From contig JAJPXP010000038.1 of assembly GCA_021205365.1 (NCBI GenBank), positions 1 through 42,336 on the forward strand: 42,336 nt of DNA. The letters are read 5' to 3'. The stretch's first letter is position 1. The number at the start of each line of letters is the position of its first letter. The notes beneath the pieces are model-generated. The model worked only from the letters and a program-made list of their open reading frames with translations. It did not search any database and was not told the origin of the DNA. This document shows, piece after piece, positions 31,084-38,978 of the stretch. The position numbers and the translations under genes were made by a program. Source of the DNA: Clostridia bacterium (lineage in GTDB: Bacteria > Bacillota > Clostridia > Oscillospirales > Butyricicoccaceae).

Positions 31084-32952
31084 TTATCTGCTCTTTTTTC
31101 TGCGTACAGAATTGCGCGTTGGACGATGATGGTGCTCTGAGGCAGCTGTCTTTCCGTGGGAAACGGTGCGCTGCTTGGCCCCGCGAACGATATTCTCGGT
31201 ATCACGCTTCCCGTTCCGCAAGTGTTCAGCGTTTGCCTTTCTGTTCTGTCCTGCACGGCGGTTGATGGATTTTCCATCCTGTACACGGGACGCATTGCGT
31301 GTGGCTGCTTGGGGATTTTTAGAATCATACAAACGCACATCGGTGACATGTCCGCCAATCTTTGTGCCGGATACCTTCTGAATGATGACATTCTTGTACT
31401 TGCTTGGTACTTCTACGAGGCTGTACTCGCCATAGCAGTAAATTTTCTGAATCTGCTTGCCCGGAATACGTGTTTCATTTGCAATGGCTGCAACAATATG
31501 GTTCGGTGCAACTCGCTGATAACGTCCTACGCTGAAACGCAGACGCACATAGCCTTCCGGTGCAGGAGGCAAGGGGCTGCCACTCTGTTTACCGCTCACG
31601 GGCTTCGGGATTGCAAGGACCGGAATATCCACCATTTCACGGCGAAGTAGCATTTCCATCAGACATTCAGCCAGCCATTCTGGGCTGCAGCCTTCTTCAA
31701 TCAGTTTTACAATGAGTGGATTACAGGAAGATGCCTTTGTGTTTTGCATCTGCTTGCGCACCTCTGCCAGCAGTTCTTCCTGCTTTCGGTCAATAATATC
31801 CTGGGTGCAGGGAAGTGGCTTATTTTCAATTTTAGCACCGATAAAGCGTGAAATATCCCGAACCTGAAATACCTGTCGGCGTCCAGCTGCCAAAGTATAA
31901 GCCATGCCGCATTTACCTGCACGCCCGGTTCGCCCGATACGATGGATATAATACTCATAATCCTGTGGGATATCAAAATTATACACAGCATCCACGTCAT
32001 CAACATCAATGCCGCGGGCCGCAACATCCGTGGCAATCAATACAGGTGTACGGCCAGATTTAAAGGACTGCATCACTGCAGTACGTGCTTCCTGCTGCAT
32101 ATCGCCATGGAGCATAGAGCAGTGGAAGCCGTGTTCACTGAGATAACGGTTCAGTTCCTCTACCATCTTCTTGGTATTGCAAAATACGATAGAAAGCTTT
32201 GGCTGATGGGTATGCAGCAGCAGGCCCAGTGCGTCTTTCTTATTTCCAAGTGGAACTTCATAATAAAACTGTTCTATGGTATCAATCGTGCGTTCTGGAC
32301 CGGACTTCGTCTCGATCATGACCGGATCATTTTGGTACTGATCGGTAATATCCAAAATCGCCTGTGGCATGGTGGCAGAAAACAGAAGTGTTTGATGCTC
32401 TCCTGGCACAAAAGCGAGAATGCTCTCAATATCCTCGCGGAAGCCCATATTCAGCATTTCATCGGCTTCATCCAATACAACGAGAGACAGGTTATCCAGT
32501 TTCAATGTGTGGCGGTGGATATGATCCATCACACGTCCGGGCGTGCCAATGACGATTTCGGCACCGCGGCGCAGCTGCGGTATTTGGTTCTGAATTGGCT
32601 GTCCGCCATATAGTGCAACAGCACGGAGGCCCTGTGTATAACGGGTCAGCTTGCGGACCTCATCACATGCCTGCATGGCAAGCTCACGGGTAGGGCAGAG
32701 GACCAATACCATAGTATTCCGGCATTCCGGATAGCGCAGGCAGTATTCTACTGCCGGAACGGCAAATGCCATGGTCTTACCAGTACCGGTATGAGAACGT
32801 CCAATGATATCCCTGCCGGACATGATAGCCGGAATCGCATGCGCTTGAATTTCAGTCGGCTGCTCAAATTCCATATCATGAATGGCGCGCAGGACAGCGT
32901 CTGACAGGCCAAGCTCATCAAAAGTTTCTTTTATTTCGGTTTCGTTTGACAA
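31084..32952 (-). CDS. DEAD-box ATP-dependent RNA helicase (CsdA/DeaD type)
   Basis: A 622-residue RNA helicase. After the Q motif come SHTGTGKT (53-60), PTRELA, TPGR, DEAD, SAT and HRIGRTGRAGK, i.e. all core motifs. A DbpA-type RNA-binding domain follows (about 470-545, with RLRFSVGRYQRVAPNHIVAAI), and a very basic, low-complexity tail rich in Arg, Lys and His ends the protein. Such helicases unwind RNA in ribosome assembly, mRNA decay or cold adaptation. TTG start 32952 is 8 nt after AGGAGG. A single-gene unit between terminators. Confidence 0.9.
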   Translation of the reverse strand: MSNETEIKETFDELGLSDAVLRAIHDMEFEQPTEIQAHAIPAIMSGRDIIGRSHTGTGKTMAFAVPAVEYCLRYPECRNTMVLVLCPTRELAMQACDEVRKLTRYTQGLRAVALYGGQPIQNQIPQLRRGAEIVIGTPGRVMDHIHRHTLKLDNLSLVVLDEADEMLNMGFREDIESILAFVPGEHQTLLFSATMPQAILDITDQYQNDPVMIETKSGPERTIDTIEQFYYEVPLGNKKDALGLLLHTHQPKLSIVFCNTKKMVEELNRYLSEHGFHCSMLHGDMQQEARTAVMQSFKSGRTPVLIATDVAARGIDVDDVDAVYNFDIPQDYEYYIHRIGRTGRAGKCGMAYTLAAGRRQVFQVRDISRFIGAKIENKPLPCTQDIIDRKQEELLAEVRKQMQNTKASSCNPLIVKLIEEGCSPEWLAECLMEMLLRREMVDIPVLAIPKPVSGKQSGSPLPPAPEGYVRLRFSVGRYQRVAPNHIVAAIANETRIPGKQIQKIYCYGEYSLVEVPSKYKNVIIQKVSGTKIGGHVTDVRLYDSKNPQAATRNASRVQDGKSINRRAGQNRKANAEHLRNGKRDTENIVRGAKQRTVSHGKTAASEHHHRPTRNSVRRKKSR

Positions 32953-32989
32953 AAAATATTCCTCCTAAAATCGGAAACGGATATGCTAT

Positions 32990-33028
32990 ACAAAAAGAAA
33001 AAAGGCGGGAGAGAAATCCCGCCTTTTT
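32990..33028 (-). terminator. Intrinsic terminator of fabD
   Basis: AAAGGCGGGA (33001-33010) pairs with TCCCGCCTTT (33017-33026). On the minus strand the stem is followed by TTTTTTCTTTTT. It prevents fabD transcription from running into the helicase gene. Confidence 0.9.
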
Positions 33029-33068
33029 CAGTATATCTGCTTTTCTAACGATAGTCAAACAGATTGTC

Positions 33069-33980
33069 TCATTCAGCTGCAAAAATGACATTTTCCATAG
33101 TTTCCACGTTTTTACAGGTGAATTCTTTGGAAATTCTGCGCGAAAAACCGGTCAAAGTTTTACCTGCGCCGATTTCCAGTGCAGCAGTATGTCCATCAGC
33201 AATCATATTCTGTACCAGCTGCTTCCAGCGTACAGGAGATACCATATGCTGTTCCAGATGCGCCGGATAATCCGTGACAGAAAGAATTTCTCCGGTGACG
33301 TTGGTGTACAGCGGCATGGTTGGTGCAGAGAAGGAAAGTGACTGGGCAAATGTACGCAGCTGCGCTGCAGCTGGTGCCATCAAAGGCGTGTGGAAGCCGC
33401 CGGAAACAGCCAGCGGCATTACTCTGCGTGCACCTGCTTCCTTGCATTTTGCAGCTGCTATATCAACTGCGGCGCGTTCGCCGGCAATGACCAGCTGACC
33501 GTCACAATTATAATTAACTGGAAGCACAAGGCCATCGGCCTGCGAACAGATTTCCTCGACAATAGCATCTTTTAATCCGAGTACAGCTGCCATACAGCCG
33601 TCAGTACGGTCTGCAGCTTCCTGCATCAGCTCGCCGCGCCGGCGGACCAGACGGAGGCCACCCTCCAGTGTAAGGACGCCTGCTGCTGTCAGTGCAGTGT
33701 ATTCGCCGAGAGAAAAGCCTGCACAGGAATCAAATACCATACCACGCTCCTGCAGCGCTGCAAGCGCTGCCATCGAGCAGGTGAAAATGGCAATCTGGCT
33801 GTTTACTGTGCGGGAAAGTTCTTCTTTGCTGCTGGAAAAGCACAATTCAGGAAGAGACTGTCCGGCAATATCGCTTGCACAATCAAAAATCTGCTTGGCA
33901 GCTGCACTACTTTCATAAATGGACTGCCCCATGCCCGGGTACTGCGCACCCTGACCGGGGAAGAATGCGGATACTTTCAT
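33069..33980 (-). CDS. fabD: Malonyl-CoA:ACP transacylase
   Basis: A 303-residue FabD that moves malonyl groups from CoA to acyl carrier protein. GQGAQ (9-13), the nucleophile Ser90 in GFSLGEYTAL and the catalytic His196 (SGGFHTPLM) are present. The start ATG 33980 lies 8 nt after GGAGGT and gives MKVSAFFPGQGAQ, the usual beginning. Unlike typical clostridial fab operons, fabD is on the opposite strand, reading away from fabH, from an overlapping divergent promoter. Confidence 0.95.
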   Translation of the reverse strand: MKVSAFFPGQGAQYPGMGQSIYESSAAAKQIFDCASDIAGQSLPELCFSSSKEELSRTVNSQIAIFTCSMAALAALQERGMVFDSCAGFSLGEYTALTAAGVLTLEGGLRLVRRRGELMQEAADRTDGCMAAVLGLKDAIVEEICSQADGLVLPVNYNCDGQLVIAGERAAVDIAAAKCKEAGARRVMPLAVSGGFHTPLMAPAAAQLRTFAQSLSFSAPTMPLYTNVTGEILSVTDYPAHLEQHMVSPVRWKQLVQNMIADGHTAALEIGAGKTLTGFSRRISKEFTCKNVETMENVIFAAE

Positions 33981-34036
33981 TTCTTGAACCTCCATCTCAA
34001 AAAACATCTAATATTAAACATTTTGGAAAAAAATGA

Positions 34037-34065
34037 TTGACAACTTGGTTGCCATAAATTATAAT
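34037..34065 (+). promoter_or_regulatory. Consensus promoter of the fabH operon
   Basis: TTGACA (34037-34042), 17-bp spacer, TATAAT (34060-34065): a perfect sigma-A consensus. Start near 34072, 43 nt before fabH. Its -10 overlaps the -10 of the fabD promoter on the other strand. Confidence 0.88.
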
Positions 34066-34086
34066 AGGCATCGTTAAGTTTGTCAA
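34058..34086 (-). promoter_or_regulatory. Consensus promoter of fabD, overlapping the fabH promoter
   Basis: Minus strand: TTGACA (34086-34081), 17-bp spacer, TATAAT (34063-34058), again a perfect consensus. The shared core ATTATAAT (34058-34065) is its own reverse complement. Start near 34051, about 70 nt before fabD. Polymerase cannot occupy both promoters at once. Confidence 0.85.
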
Positions 34087-34094
34087 TCTAAATA
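34078..34094. promoter_or_regulatory. Candidate lipid-regulator operator, copy 2
   Basis: GTTTGTCAATCTAAATA, identical to 28179-28195. It covers about +7 to +23 of the fabH transcript and overlaps the -35 of the fabD promoter, so one bound protein could block both directions. Confidence 0.5.
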
Positions 34095-34114
34095 TTTTAC
34101 CGCCATCAGGCAGA

Positions 34115-35104
34115 ATGGAAGTGATAGCAATCAGCAGTATAGTAACAGGTACAGGAAGCTTCCTGCCAGAAACGCGTCTGACCAATCAAATGCTGACAGA
34201 AAAGGTAAATACCTCGGATGAATGGATTGTACAGCATACCGGTATCCGGGAACGGCGCATTGCCGTTCATATGTCTGCTTTGGATATTGCGCTTCCGGCT
34301 GCAAAGGAAGCATTACATGAAGCTGGAAAATCTCCGGAAGATATTGATCTGATTATTGCGTGTACCGTAACGCCAGATAGTTTTACGCCGTCCCTGAGCT
34401 GCAAACTACAAGCTGCCCTGGGGATGTCCCATGCATTTGCGTTCGATCTGTCTGCAGCATGTTCCGGTTTTGTATACGCGTCCGATGTGGCTGACAGCTT
34501 CCTGCGCTGCGGCAAGGCGAAATGTGTCCTTATTGTCTGCGCAGAAGTTTTGAGCCATCTGATCGATTACACAGACCGCACGGTTTGCTGCCTGTTTGGA
34601 GACGGAGCTGGTGCTGCGATATATGAGTGGAGTGACGCAGAAGAAGGTATCCTTGCCACGTATATGCGTGCGGATGGTACAAAAGGCGATGCGCTGCTTG
34701 CAAAGGCATTTCCTGCTGAAGATCCGCTCAAAGAACAGCGCGAAACAAAATACAATCATTATTTATATATGGATGGTCATGCGGTGTTCCGTTTTACAGC
34801 ACGTGCGGTACCCGATGCTATTGATGGCGTGCTGAAAAAAGCTGGAATGGATATTTCTCAAATTGACTGGATTGTACCGCATCAGGCAAATGCACGTATC
34901 CTTGATATGGTGACCCGGCGGTATGGCCTTCCCAAAGAGAAGGTTTTCAGCAATCTGGAGCTGGTTGGCAATACCTCCAGTGCATCCATTCCAATCTGTC
35001 TGGATGAGATGCGGCGCAGAAGTCTGCTGCAGCATGGTCAGACAGCAATTTTTGTCGGTTTTGGCGGAGGTCTGACCTATGGCGCAGTCCTCATCCGTAT
35101 GTAA
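34115..35104 (+). CDS. fabH: 3-oxoacyl-ACP synthase III
   Basis: A 329-residue initiating condensing enzyme that joins acetyl-CoA (or a branched starter) to malonyl-ACP. The catalytic triad is Cys116 (DLSAACSGF), His256 (PHQAN) and Asn286 (GNTSSAS). Preferred primer cannot be told from sequence. The ATG has only a weak ribosome-binding site (CAGG); a GTG two codons downstream is an alternative. First gene of a ten-gene operon. Confidence 0.95.
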   Translation: MEVIAISSIVTGTGSFLPETRLTNQMLTEKVNTSDEWIVQHTGIRERRIAVHMSALDIALPAAKEALHEAGKSPEDIDLIIACTVTPDSFTPSLSCKLQAALGMSHAFAFDLSAACSGFVYASDVADSFLRCGKAKCVLIVCAEVLSHLIDYTDRTVCCLFGDGAGAAIYEWSDAEEGILATYMRADGTKGDALLAKAFPAEDPLKEQRETKYNHYLYMDGHAVFRFTARAVPDAIDGVLKKAGMDISQIDWIVPHQANARILDMVTRRYGLPKEKVFSNLELVGNTSSASIPICLDEMRRRSLLQHGQTAIFVGFGGGLTYGAVLIRM

Positions 35105-35126
35105 CCGATAGAAAGAGGTTAATTTG

Positions 35127-36071
35127 ATGCAAACGAAAATTACAGAATTATTGCAGATACAGTACCCTGTCTTTCAGGGGGCGATGGCATGGATTGCGGA
35201 TGGATATCTTGCTGCGGCTGTTTCCAATGCAGGCGGATTGGGTATCATAGCTGGTGGCGCGGCTCCGGTAGAAGTTGTTCGCAAGGAAATCGAGACGGCG
35301 AAATCTTTGACGGATCGTCCTTTCGGTGTGAATATTATGCTGCTCAGCCCGAACACAGAGGATCTCGCGCAGCTGGTCATTGACGAAGGCGTGAAGGTTG
35401 TCACGACTGGTGCAGGCTCACCGGCAAAGTACATCGAAAAATGGAAAGCCGCAGGTATCAAAGTCATTCCGGTGATTGCCTCTGTTGCATATGCAAAGCG
35501 TATGGCACGTATGGGGGCAGATGCTGTGATTGCAGAGGGGATGGAATCCGGCGGACATATCGGCGAGACAACAACGATGGCATTGCTGCCGCAGGTTGTA
35601 GATGCTGTTGACATACCGGTGATCGCAGCAGGCGGCATTGCAGATGGACGAGGTCTGGCTGCCGTACGCCTGCTTGGTGCAGAAGGCGTACAGTGTGGAA
35701 CGGTTTTTCTCTCTGCAGAGGAATGTCGTATTTCTCAGAAATATAAGGATTTGATTTATAAAGCAAGCGATATTTCCACAGTTATTACCGGAAAAGCATC
35801 CGGACATCCGGTTCGTTCTTTGAAAACACCGCTTTCCCGCAGGCTGATGGAAATGGAAGGGCATATTGAAACCCGTACGCTGGAAGAAATCGAGGCAATG
35901 ACTGCAGGTTCGCTGCGAAAAGCTGTAAAGGATGGTAATTTTACAGAGGGAACCTTTATGTCCGGACAGATTGCAGGTCTGGTAAATCATTCTTCTAATT
36001 GCCATGAAATTATCAGCACCATGGTACAGGATGCGGAATCGGCGCTTTCTGGTGCTGTCAAACTGGTCTAA
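35127..36071 (+). CDS. fabK: Enoyl-ACP reductase II (FabK)
   Basis: A 314-residue FMN-dependent enoyl reductase, the last step of each elongation cycle. The N-terminal YPVFQGAMAW, GGLGIIAGG, the catalytic-loop ESGGHIGETTTMAL and AAGGIADGRG segments are those of FabK. No fabI or fabL is seen in the operon, so this should be the main enoyl reductase. ATG 35127 is 8 nt after AAAGAGG; a TTG one codon upstream is possible. Confidence 0.93.
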   Translation: MQTKITELLQIQYPVFQGAMAWIADGYLAAAVSNAGGLGIIAGGAAPVEVVRKEIETAKSLTDRPFGVNIMLLSPNTEDLAQLVIDEGVKVVTTGAGSPAKYIEKWKAAGIKVIPVIASVAYAKRMARMGADAVIAEGMESGGHIGETTTMALLPQVVDAVDIPVIAAGGIADGRGLAAVRLLGAEGVQCGTVFLSAEECRISQKYKDLIYKASDISTVITGKASGHPVRSLKTPLSRRLMEMEGHIETRTLEEIEAMTAGSLRKAVKDGNFTEGTFMSGQIAGLVNHSSNCHEIISTMVQDAESALSGAVKLV

Positions 36072-36092
36072 AATATGAAGGAGGATAAAACC

Positions 36093-36827
36093 ATGAATCA
36101 ACTTGCGATTGTAACAGGGGCTTCCCGCGGAATCGGCGCTGCGATTGCAAAAAAGCTGGCCGCTGATGGTTATGATGTGGTCATCAACTATGTTTCCAAT
36201 GCCGAAAAAGCGGAAGCTGTTGCAGAGGAATGCCGTGCTTTGGGCGTTCATGCATACACAAAGGCATGGGACGTTTCCGACTATGACTGCTGTAAGCAGG
36301 CAGTCACAGAGATCAAAAAGGAAATCGGTGTTCCGGCTGTCCTGGTCAATAATGCAGGCATTACGAGAGATGGTTTGATGATCCGGATGAATGCGGAAAA
36401 ATGGAATGCAGTCATTCAGTCCAATCTCAGCAGTGTGTTTCATATGACCAGCCTTGTCGGCGCACAGATGATTCGTGCAAAATCCGGCAGTATCGTGAAT
36501 ATTACATCCATTTCCGGTCTGGCAGGAAATGCGGGACAGGCAAATTACACAGCAGCAAAAGCAGGTGTGATCGGCCTGACAAAAACGGCAGCCAAGGAAT
36601 TGGGAACCCGTGGTATCCGCGTCAATGCAGTGGCACCGGGATTTATTCAAACAGACATGACAGATGCTTTGCCGGAAGAAGTCAAGGCAAATGCACTTTC
36701 GCGTATCGCATTGGGACGCTTTGGAAAACCGGAAGAAATTGCAGAAGCAGTTGCTTTTCTGGCTTCAGATAAGGCATCCTATATCACCGGACAGGTATTG
36801 TCCGTAGATGGCAGCACAGCTCTGTAA
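36093..36827 (+). CDS. fabG: 3-oxoacyl-ACP reductase
   Basis: A 244-residue short-chain dehydrogenase that reduces 3-oxoacyl-ACP with NADPH. TGASRGIG (8-15) binds the cofactor; the catalytic residues are N111, S139, Y152 and K156. ATG 36093 follows AAGGAGGAT at good spacing. Gap of 21 nt to fabK. Confidence 0.95.
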   Translation: MNQLAIVTGASRGIGAAIAKKLAADGYDVVINYVSNAEKAEAVAEECRALGVHAYTKAWDVSDYDCCKQAVTEIKKEIGVPAVLVNNAGITRDGLMIRMNAEKWNAVIQSNLSSVFHMTSLVGAQMIRAKSGSIVNITSISGLAGNAGQANYTAAKAGVIGLTKTAAKELGTRGIRVNAVAPGFIQTDMTDALPEEVKANALSRIALGRFGKPEEIAEAVAFLASDKASYITGQVLSVDGSTAL

Positions 36828-36860
36828 CTGCAGTCTGCCCATGAAAAAGGAGGAGAACCT

Positions 36861-38096
36861 ATGGAACGTGTTGTGATTACCGGCATTGGTGCTGTGACAC
36901 CAATTGGCAATACTGTACAGGAATACTGGGATGGTCTGATATCTGGTAAAAATGGCATTGCACTGATTACCCATTTCGATGCAGAAGGATATAAGGCAAG
37001 TGTTGCCGGAGAAATTAAGGATTTTGATGCAGCAAAATATATTGAAAAGCGCGATCTGAAGCACATGGATCGTTACTGCCAGTATGCAGTTGCAGCTGCT
37101 GCAGAAGCAATGGAACAGGCTGCACTGACAGAAGGTTCCTTTGATGTGTTTCGTGCAGGAACGCTGATTGCATCTGGTATTGGTGGTATTCAAACACTAA
37201 GCGAGGAGCAGACCAAGCTGAATGAACGCGGTCCGCGCCGGGTTTCTCCGTTCTGTATTCCTATGATTATTGGCAATATGGCTTCAGCTCTTATCTCCAT
37301 GAAATACGGTCTGAAGGGCTCCAGCTTTGCTCCAGTCAGTGCCTGTGCATCTGGTACACATGCTGTGGGCGAGGGAATGCGTGCTATCCGTCATGGCTAT
37401 CTTGATATTGCTGTCGTCGGTGGCGCAGAGGCATCCATCACACCGGTTGCCATTGCAGGCTTTGCCAATATGCATGCACTGAGCACTACGGAAGATCCGG
37501 AGCAGGCGTGCTGTCCGTTTGATGCACGCCGCAGTGGTTTTATCATGGGTGAAGGCGCTGGCGTTCTGGTTCTGGAAAGCCTTTCTCATGCGAAAGCCCG
37601 CGGAGCAAACATCATTGCAGAGGTTTCCGGATATGGCACCACCAGTGATGCATATCATATCACCAGTCCGGACCCGACAGGCGAAGGTCCGTCCCGCGCC
37701 ATGCAAATGGCAATTGCAGATGCCGGTCTGATTCCGGCTGACATTGATTATATCAATGCACATGGTACTTCCACACCGATCAATGACAAATGCGAAACCG
37801 ATGCAATCAAAATTGCATTTGGTGAGTATGCGCACAAGGTGAATATTTCGTCTACTAAGTCCATGACCGGACATCTGCTGGGCGCAGCCGGCGCGATCGA
37901 GGCCATTGCCTGTGCGCTGTCTGTGCAGAACGATATTATTCCGCCGACCATTCATTATGAACAGCCGGATGAGGACTGCGACCTGAATTATGTACCAAAT
38001 CAGGCAGTCAAAACAACAGTAAATGCTGCAATTTCCAATTCACTTGGCTTTGGCGGACACAATGCAACTGTATTGATCCGCAAATATCAGGATTGA
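36861..38096 (+). CDS. fabF: 3-oxoacyl-ACP synthase II
   Basis: A 411-residue elongating condensing enzyme. The Cys-His-His triad is C162 (SACASGTHA), H301 (NAHGTSTP) and H338 (SMTGHLLGAAGA). The only FabF/FabB-type enzyme in this window. AAGGAGGAG ribosome-binding site and ATG start. Confidence 0.96.
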   Translation: MERVVITGIGAVTPIGNTVQEYWDGLISGKNGIALITHFDAEGYKASVAGEIKDFDAAKYIEKRDLKHMDRYCQYAVAAAAEAMEQAALTEGSFDVFRAGTLIASGIGGIQTLSEEQTKLNERGPRRVSPFCIPMIIGNMASALISMKYGLKGSSFAPVSACASGTHAVGEGMRAIRHGYLDIAVVGGAEASITPVAIAGFANMHALSTTEDPEQACCPFDARRSGFIMGEGAGVLVLESLSHAKARGANIIAEVSGYGTTSDAYHITSPDPTGEGPSRAMQMAIADAGLIPADIDYINAHGTSTPINDKCETDAIKIAFGEYAHKVNISSTKSMTGHLLGAAGAIEAIACALSVQNDIIPPTIHYEQPDEDCDLNYVPNQAVKTTVNAAISNSLGFGGHNATVLIRKYQD

Positions 38097-38106
38097 GGGA
38101 AAACAA

Positions 38107-38532
38107 ATGGACAAGGATTTACAGGAGCTTGCCTTTGCCCTGATGGACAAGGCAGCTGAAAAAAATCTGGCAAAAATCGCAATAAAAACCGGTGATTTTT
38201 CTATTACAGTAGAAACACATGCACCAGCTGCCCAGACGGTAGCTCCTGCTCCGGCTGTTGCCAGAACAGAACCGGAAGAGGAACCGGAAACCTACAATGG
38301 AACTGTGGTTTCTGCCCCGCTGGTGGGAACCTTTTATGCAGCCAATGCGCCCGAGGAACCGCCGCTGGTATCGGTGGGAGATCATGTAAGCCGTGGACAA
38401 ACCCTATGTATCATCGAAGCGATGAAAACAATGAACAACATTGAATCCCCCTGCGATGGCAAGGTGACCCGGATACTGGCACATAACGGCGATCTGGTAG
38501 AATTTCATCAGCCGTTGATTGTGGTGGAATAA
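38107..38532 (+). CDS. accB: Biotin carboxyl carrier protein of acetyl-CoA carboxylase
   Basis: A 141-residue BCCP. A helical N-terminal region, a Pro/Ala-rich linker (about 39-60) and the biotinyl domain (about 65-141), in which Lys107 of EAMKTMN receives biotin. The usual second Met is Thr108, a tolerated variant in this family. Gap to fabF 10 nt. Confidence 0.95.
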   Translation: MDKDLQELAFALMDKAAEKNLAKIAIKTGDFSITVETHAPAAQTVAPAPAVARTEPEEEPETYNGTVVSAPLVGTFYAANAPEEPPLVSVGDHVSRGQTLCIIEAMKTMNNIESPCDGKVTRILAHNGDLVEFHQPLIVVE

Positions 38533-38543
38533 GGAGGTTTGTC

Positions 38544-38975
38544 ATGTTGTTGAATACAGAACAGATTCAGGCAATTATCCCGCACCGTGACCCGATGTTG
38601 ATGGTGGACAGTATTGAGGAAATGGACATCGAAGCTGGCACTGTCACTGGGATCAAGCACCTGACCGGAGATGAAATGTTCTTTCCAGGGCATTTCCCGG
38701 GAAATCCGGTCATGCCAGGTGTGTTTATCATTGAAGCACTGGCGCAAACCGGGGCAGTTGCCATCCTTTCCAGAGAGGAATACAAAGGAAAAACAGGATA
38801 TTTTGCCTCATGGGATAAAATCAAGTTCCGGCGCAAGGTTCTGCCGGGTGATACACTGATTTTGAAAGTGAAAATGGTAAAGCAGCGCGGGAAAATGGTT
38901 GTTGCAGAAGGCATTGCCTATGTCGGAGAAGAAAAAGCTGCACAGGGAACCTTTACCTGCGCCATTGGAGATTAA
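38544..38975 (+). CDS. fabZ: 3-hydroxyacyl-ACP dehydratase
   Basis: A 143-residue hot-dog-fold dehydratase. Catalytic His50 lies in PGHFPGNPVMPG and Glu64 in the central helix (IIEALAQTG). It removes water from 3-hydroxyacyl-ACP. Ribosome-binding site AAGGAGG precedes ATG 38544. Confidence 0.95.
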   Translation: MLLNTEQIQAIIPHRDPMLMVDSIEEMDIEAGTVTGIKHLTGDEMFFPGHFPGNPVMPGVFIIEALAQTGAVAILSREEYKGKTGYFASWDKIKFRRKVLPGDTLILKVKMVKQRGKMVVAEGIAYVGEEKAAQGTFTCAIGD

Positions 38976-38978
38976 TTC

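Noticed and set aside
33711-33725. FabD nucleophile motif reads GFSLG rather than GHSLG
   Set aside because: The GxSxG pattern and the catalytic His are preserved; Phe is a known variant in Firmicutes.
35418-36650. Minus-strand open frame of about 410 codons opposite fabK and fabG
   Set aside because: Spans two genuine genes and their junction on the other strand; translation is Cys/His-rich with no motif and no ribosome-binding site.
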